This document shows positions 44,798 through 52,324 of a DNA stretch of 64,000 nucleotides, piece after piece. The notes beneath the pieces were generated by a model that was given only the letters and a program-made list of their open reading frames with translations, did not search any database and was not told where the DNA came from. Source of the DNA: an uncultured Flavobacteriales bacterium (GTDB taxonomy: Bacteria > Bacteroidota > Bacteroidia > Flavobacteriales_D > Parvicellaceae); assembly GCA_913030835.1 (NCBI GenBank), contig CAJWDP010000006.1, forward strand, positions 1 through 64,000, in the 5' to 3' direction. How positions within the stretch are numbered: position 1 is the stretch's first letter; each line of letters starts with the position of its first letter. Position numbers and translations under genes: made by a program.

Positions 44798-47700
44798 TTA
44801 AAAATCAAGTTTAATTCCTAATCTAATCGTCCTAGGAACACTGTAGTTAAATGGGTTATTGGCTCTTAGAGCATACAGATAGCGGTACGTCTCCTGGCTA
44901 TTCTGTAGTTCAATGGTATTTTGAAATTGTGCTGCATTCAAATATCCGTCATCATCCGGATTACCCGTTGCTCTATAAACCGATACAATATTCCTCGTAT
45001 TGAATAAGTTCGTAATCAATAGATAAATATTCAGATTGGCCACCTTTTTTGCCTCTCCTTCGTCACTCTTACCGAACTTTAATGTGATGTTTTTGTCAAA
45101 CTGAGCGTCAACTCTAAACTGCCAAGGCTTTCTCGCTCCATTCGGATTACCTTCCAGCTGGCCGTTCGTTCCAAGAGCAGAAGCAGTAATATTTGATTGT
45201 CCGCTATATGGTGTACCCGAAGCTAAGTTTGCTACGAAGTTAGCACCCGTATTTTTTAGTACTTGCTTCCCAAACCAAATCGGACCATTGTAATCCGATC
45301 CTTCACCAAATCGATAATCAACAGTTGCATTGATCGCATGTCTTTGGTCGTAGTTGAATGGGAAAATTGTTCTCAGGTTCGGCTGACCCGTATTCACTAG
45401 ATTCAAGGCCGACTGAGCATCTGATCCAGTTCCCTCAGCAAACTGCAACGTGTAAGCTGCTCTCATCCACAAGTTGCCCGTTCTTCTCAGGTCATACATT
45501 ACTGTTAATCCCTTCACCGTTCCAAAGTCAATGTTACCGTAAGAAGTGTAAGTTCTTGGATAAGCTCCTGTTACCGCAACTACGGCTATCTGATCTCTAA
45601 GTTCTCGATAAAATGCCTGTATTTTCAACGATGAACTAGAAGAAAGCACTTGTTGGAAACCAAGCTCATAATCAATGGTTTTCGAAGGTCGAAGGTTTGG
45701 ATTATTCACCGTTACATTTCTGTTTTTCATGTAGAAATAGTCCAACGGATCCAAACGATTTCCAAAATTTGGTCTTACCGTTAAGACATCATAATGAGCA
45801 AAAAACAATGCTTCATCTGATATTGGAAAAGAAAATGCGATACGAGGCATAACATTTATTTGTGGTTCGTAATCCACAAATGCATTCGAGCTTACCTCAT
45901 CATCCGGTGATACTCCATCAGCCAGGTAAGGCGCAACACCCGCAGCGGTGTAGATCAAAGAAGGATCCGTAATTGGAGTTCCATCTGCATTAAACCAGTT
46001 CGACCCTTCCCTATAACCATTCACAGAAGTAGGGTTGTAGATATCGTTCACATAAACAACAGCATCCTGGGATATTGAAGACGGATGGTTGAATTCTGAA
46101 ACTTCTTTCACTGTTTTTGTTGGATACAAGCTAAACGGATCGCTTAACACCATTTGGTTCGCATCGAAACGATCCACCCTTAGACCAACATTGAAGATCA
46201 GATCATCGAATGCAAATTTATCCATGATGTAGGCTGCGGTATAAATTGGTTCAAACGGCGCAACAGGTCTAGTAAAGTTGCCATACTCGTCCTGCTCTGT
46301 AAAGAAATCATCAAAACTAGGCTTGGTGGTTGTCTTCTGCCCCGTGTGATCGTAACCATAATAGGTTACAAAGTTGTTACCATTATTCAGCAACTCATCG
46401 GCTGAGAAAAGACCCAATCCACCATTCGCAGCATAGAACTCAGGGTCTATAGCATCCACATTAATGAACTCGGTACCATCCGGGTCCATACCCAACGCAT
46501 TTCTTAAGTTGTAATCAAAAAATGCCTGAGCATCTGAACCAACATATTCCCCAGGTGCAGCATTCAATCTTGCGTAATCAATCTGAGTAATCGACCCAAT
46601 ATTTGTAATTGTAGGCTTCGAATAATCGAGCTCAATAATGTGATTGTTTGTCAACTGTCGCAAATGTGTCCATAGCGCGACCGGTGATGCAGAGAAAAAA
46701 CGGTCTTGTCTTTGCTCGTATTCAAAACCAATTGAAACTGCGTGATTACCTATATCAGCGGATCCCATTGCCACCACTCGGAATTGCTGATTGTCCGTTC
46801 TTTGGTAACCGTTATACTGAGTACCGATATTGCCCCAGATTCCATAGACATTGCTTGGCAACATTCCATTCAATAGTGCATTTCCATCCAGGATTTGTGT
46901 GAAATTCTCATAGTTATCAATCGGATCATCGTATATGCTGTAGTACTGACTCGTAATTGCTGCAAGCTCGGTATTCGTTTCCGACGGTGTAAACTCTACC
47001 AAATAGTCATCAAATCCATTGTGCTCCAACGATTGCAGTTCGTTATTCCATTGATATGAATTTCTCCTGTAGGTTTCAAACTTTCCTACATAACCGTAGT
47101 TGAATAGATTGTCTCCATGAGTGTAATCCTCTACCCAATTGTTGAACTTCGAGAAGTCAGCACTTACCGTGTAGTAGATATTTTTGATTAAAGCTTGCTT
47201 TGCTTCGGGATCATCCTCGTCACGCTCACTCGTAAATCTTTGAGAAAATCTACCAAAAGCTCTCCAGGTTAGATTCGTAACTTTTGGGAAGTTGTCGTAA
47301 TTAAACACTGAGTTAAACCAATCACCACTAGATCGTGTGTTCCAATCAAGAGATCCACCAAAAGTCAGGTTAACCGTTGGCCCTGCATTGATATCAAGCT
47401 TACCCGAGAAGGTAACACCCTGACGAGCGATGTTCTGTCTGTATTTGACTTCTTCAAAATCATTTGCCGTCAAGAAATCGGTATTATAGAAAACCCCCTG
47501 TCCTGTTCCAGTGGGACGCAATGGGTTTGCGATCAGCTCATCCTTGACCGAAGGCTTCAGTCTGACTGTTGGAATTGCAAAAGGCCGATCATCAACGATA
47601 GATGTGGCGTTTGCAGAAATAAAGAAACCAACAATCGGTTCCGTTTTTTCTCCATTTGAATCCTTTTTCATGATAAGTGGACCGGACAGAGAACCTTCAA

Positions 47701-48496
47701 GTAGATTGTATCCAAAATTGTCCAGACCGTAGGTGTTTTCTCCTAATTTAAATCCGGAGGTTAGATAGTCAATACCTCCAAAGTAAAAGCTAGAAGGTCC
47801 ACGCGTTGTAATTGATATTACACCACCGGTAGCATCCCCGTAGTTTGCCGGAAGTCCACCCGTAATAACCTGTACTTCTTGAATCGCTGCCTTAGGAAGA
47901 CCTGTTGAACCCCTTACTTTAATACCATCTATATAGTAGTAAGTACTGTTGTTTCTCGCCCCTCTTACTGAAGATATGTTTCCATTGGCATCCTGACCAA
48001 CACCCCCAACAGTTGCCGCGATAGAAGCAGCAGAACGTCCGGGCATTTTAGCAATGTCTTCTCTCGTTACCGTACCACCGGAAGCACCACCATCTTTGTC
48101 GATAAGAGGAACCTCATAATAGATTACTTCTACTTCATCCAGCATCTCACCGGTCTGCCCATCTCCCGTTTTCAATTTGAAATCCGCAAACTGTATTTTA
48201 CCGTCATTCACAATTACCCCTTGCAGCCTCTGAGTCATGTAACCAAATCCTTCTACCTCAAGGTCGTAAGAGGCAGCATCCAAGGAGCTGATCAAGTACT
48301 GACCTTCCATGTCTGTTTCGGTACCGCTCTTCAGCAAACCATCTTTATACACTTTTATCGTGGCAAATGGAATTCCTTCACCTGTTTCCCGATCCAAAAC
48401 TTTCCCTTTGATCTTACCCGTTTGTGCGAATGCACAAGTTGCTGATAATAAAAAGATTATGAATGTTGCGTAAACTTTTCGTAACATAGATTTCAA
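44798..48496 (-). CDS. TonB-dependent outer membrane receptor with carboxypeptidase-like domain
   Basis: 1232 residues. Signal peptide (VYATFIIFLLSATCAFAQTG), then a carboxypeptidase regulatory-like Ig fold (GKIKGKVLDRETGEGIPFATIKVYKDG), a plug domain (EDIAKMPGRSAASIAATVGGV, VRGARNNSTYYYIDGIKVRG, GGLPANYGDATGGVISITTRG) and a large beta-barrel ending in an aromatic residue (VPRTIRLGIKLDF). It resembles Oar-type receptors rather than SusC, and no SusD gene follows. The partner cargo A gene starts 9 bp downstream. The ligand is unknown; coupling to T9SS cargo suggests a role in surface protein handling or peptide uptake. Confidence 0.9.
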   Translation of the reverse strand: MKSMLRKVYATFIIFLLSATCAFAQTGKIKGKVLDRETGEGIPFATIKVYKDGLLKSGTETDMEGQYLISSLDAASYDLEVEGFGYMTQRLQGVIVNDGKIQFADFKLKTGDGQTGEMLDEVEVIYYEVPLIDKDGGASGGTVTREDIAKMPGRSAASIAATVGGVGQDANGNISSVRGARNNSTYYYIDGIKVRGSTGLPKAAIQEVQVITGGLPANYGDATGGVISITTRGPSSFYFGGIDYLTSGFKLGENTYGLDNFGYNLLEGSLSGPLIMKKDSNGEKTEPIVGFFISANATSIVDDRPFAIPTVRLKPSVKDELIANPLRPTGTGQGVFYNTDFLTANDFEEVKYRQNIARQGVTFSGKLDINAGPTVNLTFGGSLDWNTRSSGDWFNSVFNYDNFPKVTNLTWRAFGRFSQRFTSERDEDDPEAKQALIKNIYYTVSADFSKFNNWVEDYTHGDNLFNYGYVGKFETYRRNSYQWNNELQSLEHNGFDDYLVEFTPSETNTELAAITSQYYSIYDDPIDNYENFTQILDGNALLNGMLPSNVYGIWGNIGTQYNGYQRTDNQQFRVVAMGSADIGNHAVSIGFEYEQRQDRFFSASPVALWTHLRQLTNNHIIELDYSKPTITNIGSITQIDYARLNAAPGEYVGSDAQAFFDYNLRNALGMDPDGTEFINVDAIDPEFYAANGGLGLFSADELLNNGNNFVTYYGYDHTGQKTTTKPSFDDFFTEQDEYGNFTRPVAPFEPIYTAAYIMDKFAFDDLIFNVGLRVDRFDANQMVLSDPFSLYPTKTVKEVSEFNHPSSISQDAVVYVNDIYNPTSVNGYREGSNWFNADGTPITDPSLIYTAAGVAPYLADGVSPDDEVSSNAFVDYEPQINVMPRIAFSFPISDEALFFAHYDVLTVRPNFGNRLDPLDYFYMKNRNVTVNNPNLRPSKTIDYELGFQQVLSSSSSLKIQAFYRELRDQIAVVAVTGAYPRTYTSYGNIDFGTVKGLTVMYDLRRTGNLWMRAAYTLQFAEGTGSDAQSALNLVNTGQPNLRTIFPFNYDQRHAINATVDYRFGEGSDYNGPIWFGKQVLKNTGANFVANLASGTPYSGQSNITASALGTNGQLEGNPNGARKPWQFRVDAQFDKNITLKFGKSDEGEAKKVANLNIYLLITNLFNTRNIVSVYRATGNPDDDGYLNAAQFQNTIELQNSQETYRYLYALRANNPFNYSVPRTIRLGIKLDF

Positions 48497-48822
48497 CTAA
48501 AATTTATAATACCTACTCAAAACAAAGCGCGTAAATATAAAACTTTTACAACAGTAAACACAAAGAAATATACTTGGAATACCTGTTATAATTTTACCTA
48601 CCTCGAAAACGTTGTCTGCCAATTAATACCGACCTCGTTTCCCTTTTGTTTTTTAAAAGTAATCGCATGAAACTTATTATGCAATTCCATCTATACATTC
48701 GGCAAAATGAAATTAGGTATCGGGTACATAATTCCGTTTGCGGTATACTAAAATAGTCCCTGATAAACGTTAAATTCAAATAATCACGGTTCAAAAAGAG
48801 TCAATAATATACAAGTCCAATT
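48497..48822. other. Non-coding gap of 326 bp
   Basis: AT-rich stretch upstream of the TonB-dependent receptor operon. It must hold that operon's promoter, but I find no exact TAnnTTTG on the minus strand; the nearest is TATATTTA around 48532-48539. No convincing ORF, RNA gene or strong hairpin is seen. Confidence 0.6.
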
Positions 48823-49143
48823 TCATTTCTTGCGAAACCAGCGTTTGTAAAAGGGATCTTTCTTATTGGCTTTGAGTCGCTTGGATTTTTTCTTGGTTTG
48901 TTTCATTCGCTTTCTAGTTGCCTTGTCTTGGAGCTTAAGGTGTCTTTTGGTCAGCTCATCTTCTACCTGCTTCATTTGATCCTCCTTCTCCTCCTCCCTG
49001 CCTTTCACATCTCGATTCTTTTTGTTTTGCTTTTTGATCGAAACTTTTTTCGCTTTTTGGGCATAGGACTGATTCGGAACAGCGGCAGAAGACAATAAAG
49101 TCAGCAGAATTAGAGTTATGTAAAAAATGTATTTTGACCTCAT
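48823..49143 (-). CDS. Small, highly basic exported protein
   Basis: 106 residues. N-terminal signal peptide (ITLILLTLLSSAAVPNQSYAQ). The mature part is about 75 residues of almost uninterrupted Lys/Arg/Glu/Gln helix (REEEKEDQMKQVEDELTKRH, then DKATRKRMKQTKKKSKR), probably a coiled coil, closing with DPFYKRWFRKK. I recall similar short proteins as conserved hypotheticals in flavobacteria; no function is known to me. The charge suggests binding to lipopolysaccharide, peptidoglycan or nucleic acid in the periplasm. It is divergent from the lipoprotein gene at 49185. Confidence 0.7.
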   Translation of the reverse strand: MRSKYIFYITLILLTLLSSAAVPNQSYAQKAKKVSIKKQNKKNRDVKGREEEKEDQMKQVEDELTKRHLKLQDKATRKRMKQTKKKSKRLKANKKDPFYKRWFRKK

Positions 49144-49184
49144 TCAACAGAAACGCTTGAATTGTAGTAAATTTACAGAAAATC

Positions 49185-49619
49185 TTGTGTTTGTATAAAA
49201 ATCCGCTTTACATTATCGTAGCCGTATGCGTCCTTCTATGCACGGTCGTTGGTTGCAGAAAACAGCAACAGATTATTCCTTACGTTAATGTAGACCTCTA
49301 TATTAATATAGATAATCCGGCTTATTTCCACCTCACTTCTATTGGCGGATGGGATTATATAAACGGAGGATCAAAGGGGCTTATTGTATACAGACAGCTA
49401 TCCGATAAGTTTAATGTATATGATCGTCATTGCACATACAACTCTGAAAATGCATGTGGCTATGCATCTGTTGACTCTACCGGCATTCAAATTGCTTGTG
49501 ATTGCGACGGCAGTGTTTATCAATTGCATGACGGCACTGTAATTCAAGGCCCCGCAACACTTCCTCTGCACCAGTACAGAACTGATTTCAACGGTTCTAT
49601 TTTGCACATCTACAATTGA
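49185..49619 (+). CDS. Rieske-like lipoprotein with degenerate cluster ligands
   Basis: 144 residues, starting with TTG at 49185 (a second TTG at 49191 is possible). Lipobox TVVGC with the lipidated Cys at 24. The C-terminal half follows the Rieske [2Fe-2S] fold pattern: box 1 as HCTY, box 2 as ACDCDGSVYQLHDG, and the closing GPATLPLHQY. Normal boxes are C-x-H and C-x-x-H. Here both Cys remain (C83, C105) but the His ligands are Tyr (Y85) and Asp (D108), so a standard Rieske cluster should not form. It probably faces the periplasm or the outer surface. Role unknown. Confidence 0.7.
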   Translation: MCLYKNPLYIIVAVCVLLCTVVGCRKQQQIIPYVNVDLYINIDNPAYFHLTSIGGWDYINGGSKGLIVYRQLSDKFNVYDRHCTYNSENACGYASVDSTGIQIACDCDGSVYQLHDGTVIQGPATLPLHQYRTDFNGSILHIYN

Positions 49620-49661
49620 GTTGTAACTTCCTGCCGCTTTACAACAAAGGATTAATTTGCT

Positions 49662-50351
49662 ATGCAAATCATAGATCTTGATGATTTCGATTCTCTGAAT
49701 ACCATTTTGACACACATTGAAAATGGCCCGATAGTTTTAGAATTACCCACAGTTTTCAGCATCGTCTGTTTGCCCACTAGTGAAGGTATTGAGCAGATGA
49801 ACCAAATAAAAGCAAGAAGAGCCGGAAAAAACTATGGTTCATTGATTGGAAATCTAGAACCTTTTTACAATTTGTTACAGAAAGAAATTCGATCGGGCGA
49901 ATTTTCAAATCTCACCGATCTCTATAAATTAAACGGAACCTTTATTAGAGGTAAAATTACCCATGATTCCTTCAATTCAGAAACGGTTAGAAATGGTACT
50001 CATCAGGGGCTTCTTTTGACAGGTCCCATACAGCATCTATGCGCATCGATTGAAGTGAACTTTCAGTCAATTGCAGACCTAGAATTGTACGATAACAAAC
50101 AGTACTCTTCCCCCATTTGCACAAGTGCTAATTTAAGTGGTGACCCAAGCGGTAGCATAACTGAATTAAAAGATGCTCTTGAATTTGCAAAAAATCGAGG
50201 GGTTGAGCTGGTGGTTACCATTAAAGAGGGGCTCAAGTCGAAACACAAAGGCTCTTACCCGATCGTTTGGTTGAAAGAAAATGAGTTTACTATAGAACGC
50301 AACGGACCCGGACTTGACCAGTTAAATTTAAGTTCCCACAGAAAGAACTAA
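49662..50351 (+). CDS. Divergent YrdC/Sua5-like domain protein
   Basis: 229 residues. The pattern of the YrdC fold is recognisable: ELPTVFSIVCLPTSEGIEQMNQIKARRAGKNYGSLI near residues 29-66 corresponds to the PTETVYGL...KxRP..KP segment, and ICTSANLSGDPSGSITEL matches the ITSANxSG motif. Several usually fixed residues differ (no ETxYGL; KARRAGK in place of K-x-R-P). True TsaC/Sua5 makes threonylcarbamoyl-AMP for tRNA t6A. This copy may bind nucleotides or RNA without that activity. It is probably a paralogue, with the housekeeping enzyme elsewhere. Confidence 0.65.
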   Translation: MQIIDLDDFDSLNTILTHIENGPIVLELPTVFSIVCLPTSEGIEQMNQIKARRAGKNYGSLIGNLEPFYNLLQKEIRSGEFSNLTDLYKLNGTFIRGKITHDSFNSETVRNGTHQGLLLTGPIQHLCASIEVNFQSIADLELYDNKQYSSPICTSANLSGDPSGSITELKDALEFAKNRGVELVVTIKEGLKSKHKGSYPIVWLKENEFTIERNGPGLDQLNLSSHRKN

Positions 50352-50352
50352 T

Positions 50353-51726
50353 CTAGGCGGAATTCAATATTGACAGAATTGATTGTAAATTATTTCCTTG
50401 CTCCAGCCTCATTATTTTATCCGCAATTTTTTCCGAATTCTTTTCACCTAAAAGAGAACCTGTGCATCTTCTGAACTTATCCTTGAGCTCATCTTGACTG
50501 GCAGGTGATTTCCAATGACCCGGCCATCGGTCACTCAACGATTTTCTGGCATCATCCAATTCTATTTTTATTTCCATCGTTCCAAAAGTGGATTGAATGT
50601 TAGGATCCATATCCAGTGTAATTCTTTTCAAAAGCGTCTGCATATCTTCTTTATTCAGTCTTTCTTCGGTATAGCTGTCAAAGTCAACAAATCCATCTAA
50701 TATTCCCAATGCGACATTGTATTGAAAGCTGAATCTGCATGCATCAGAATCTATTGGATTTGGTCGATCACAATACTTGAAAACCGGTGAGGAAATTCGA
50801 ACACGCTTAGGAACTTCACCATTCCTGTATAGCGGAATCGCTGCATCAATAGCGACCTGCATAGCAGTATGAGCCGGCCATTTTTTGAATGCAAACCCTG
50901 GATCTGAAAAACAATCCAACGCAGACATTCCTTTGAGTAGCAATTCACGATCAAAATAATCACCTCCATAAACCTGACCCCAGCCACTTGCGCCTTCAAA
51001 AGTCGCAACGGAAGCTGTAAATCCTTTTTTAGCCAATAACGCACTCTCTACACCTACTCTCGAGGCGTGACCACAGTGGGTGCTCTTTGTCATTGTTCCT
51101 ATATTACCGGCCAGGCCGGATGATCTGCTCGCAGCAATACCGATTGCCATAGCAAGTTCATCTTGGCTCAAACCGAGCCATAATCCCGAAGTTAAAGCAC
51201 TTCCCAAAGCACCGACCGTACCGGGAGGATGAAACCCCTGTTTCTGAAAAGGAAAATGTCTTTTTTCGTGAGATGCTGAAGCATCATGCTGTTTAGCAGC
51301 CTTTCTCAAATCTGCCTGAAGCTGGACTCCAGCAATAAAAGCGGTCAAGAACTTTTCTCCTGACGCATTATCGGCATCCGAATGCGCGAGTGCCAGCAAA
51401 CCAGCCAAGACCGGAGAAACAACATGGGTTGGTGGCAAAAACATGGGTTCAAAGTCCAAAACATGTGTCGCCGCCCCATTAATAAATGCAGCCTCCTGAG
51501 GCGATGTCTTAAAGCCTTGACCATAAATAGGACTAATTGATTTACAACCGAGACCTTTTACGTGGTCGGATAGAATATTAATGGTCGGGTGACTCATTCC
51601 TGCTATCATCACACCTATGCCATCCAATATCAAATTCTTGGCTACTAAAGCCGGTTGATCAGAAATATTCGATAAAGTAATGAGTTTCGCCTTCTGACAA
51701 ATCTCTCGAGTAGTAGGAGTGTTCAT
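50353..51726 (-). CDS. MmgE/PrpD family protein
   Basis: 457 residues. Matches the MmgE/PrpD family (2-methylcitrate dehydratase and relatives, cis-aconitate decarboxylase): INGAATHVLDFEPMFLPPTHVVSPVLAGLLAL, FHPPGTVGALGSALTSGLWLGLS, and MTKSTHCGHASRVGVESALLAKKGFTA, with the conserved Lys/His active-site region. It should act on a tricarboxylic acid in the cytoplasm. No methylcitrate synthase or lyase gene is adjacent, so the exact substrate is open. It is monocistronic and converges on the YrdC-like gene with a 1 bp gap. Confidence 0.88.
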   Translation of the reverse strand: MNTPTTREICQKAKLITLSNISDQPALVAKNLILDGIGVMIAGMSHPTINILSDHVKGLGCKSISPIYGQGFKTSPQEAAFINGAATHVLDFEPMFLPPTHVVSPVLAGLLALAHSDADNASGEKFLTAFIAGVQLQADLRKAAKQHDASASHEKRHFPFQKQGFHPPGTVGALGSALTSGLWLGLSQDELAMAIGIAASRSSGLAGNIGTMTKSTHCGHASRVGVESALLAKKGFTASVATFEGASGWGQVYGGDYFDRELLLKGMSALDCFSDPGFAFKKWPAHTAMQVAIDAAIPLYRNGEVPKRVRISSPVFKYCDRPNPIDSDACRFSFQYNVALGILDGFVDFDSYTEERLNKEDMQTLLKRITLDMDPNIQSTFGTMEIKIELDDARKSLSDRWPGHWKSPASQDELKDKFRRCTGSLLGEKNSEKIADKIMRLEQGNNLQSILSILNSA

Positions 51727-51818
51727 GAGTTGAGGAAATTAAGTAAAATAATTTGAAATTTTTGGCATTAACATAGAATCTCAAAATAAAACAAAGACCA
51801 AATTGCCAGCGGTTTAAC

Positions 51819-51848
51819 AAAAAAGCCTCCTCGATTACACGAGGAGGC
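51819..51848 (-). terminator. Rho-independent terminator at the end of the division cluster
   Basis: GCCTCCTCG (51825-51833), 6 nt loop, CGAGGAGGC (51840-51848): a perfect 9 bp GC-rich stem. On the minus strand it is followed by six T (51819-51824). It lies 21 nt after the yqeY stop. Confidence 0.92.
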
Positions 51849-51869
51849 CAACAACAAAATACTGATCTT

Positions 51870-52322
51870 CTATTTTAACAACTTACTTTTTACCAAACTG
51901 GATACAAGATTACCATCGGCCTTTCCTTGTAATTTTGCCATTACTGCGCCCATCACCTTTCCCATATCCTGCGGGCCAGAAGCATTGAGCTGGGCAATCA
52001 AACCATCCACTGCTTCATGAACCTCCTCTTCACTCATCTGCTCTGGAAGATAGACCTCTATCACACTTGACTGAAATTTTTCAATTTCAGCGAGATCCTC
52101 ACGACCTTGTTCCACATAAATTTGAGCCGCATCTTTTCTTTGCTTATAAAGCTTATTCAAAATTTTATGCTCCGAATCCTCTGCAACTGTTCCATCTCCT
52201 CCTTCTTTAGTTGCCTCTACCAACAAAGCAGCTTTGATGGCTCGAAGGGCCTCTAATTTTTCTTTCTCTCGAGCTTTTATCGCCGATTTTATATCGGAGT
52301 TGATTCGGTCAGCTAAGCTCAT
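51870..52322 (-). CDS. GatB/YqeY domain protein
   Basis: 150 residues from the ATG at 52322, two bases after the ftsZ stop. Helical GatB/YqeY domain: INSDIKSAIKAREKEKLEALRAIKAAL, then QSSVIEVYLPEQMSEEEVHEAV and the tail MGKVMGAVMAKLQGKADGNLVSSLVK. This is the tRNA-binding tail module of aspartyl/glutamyl-tRNA amidotransferase occurring alone. Its function is unknown, possibly tRNA-related. It is the last gene of the division cluster. Confidence 0.9.
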   Translation of the reverse strand: MSLADRINSDIKSAIKAREKEKLEALRAIKAALLVEATKEGGDGTVAEDSEHKILNKLYKQRKDAAQIYVEQGREDLAEIEKFQSSVIEVYLPEQMSEEEVHEAVDGLIAQLNASGPQDMGKVMGAVMAKLQGKADGNLVSSLVKSKLLK

Positions 52323-52324
52323 GG

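Noticed and set aside
48594-48794. 66-codon minus-strand frame in the gap upstream of the TonB-dependent receptor
   Set aside because: Composition is not protein-like, there is no signal peptide or family resemblance, and no ribosome-binding or promoter signal is seen.
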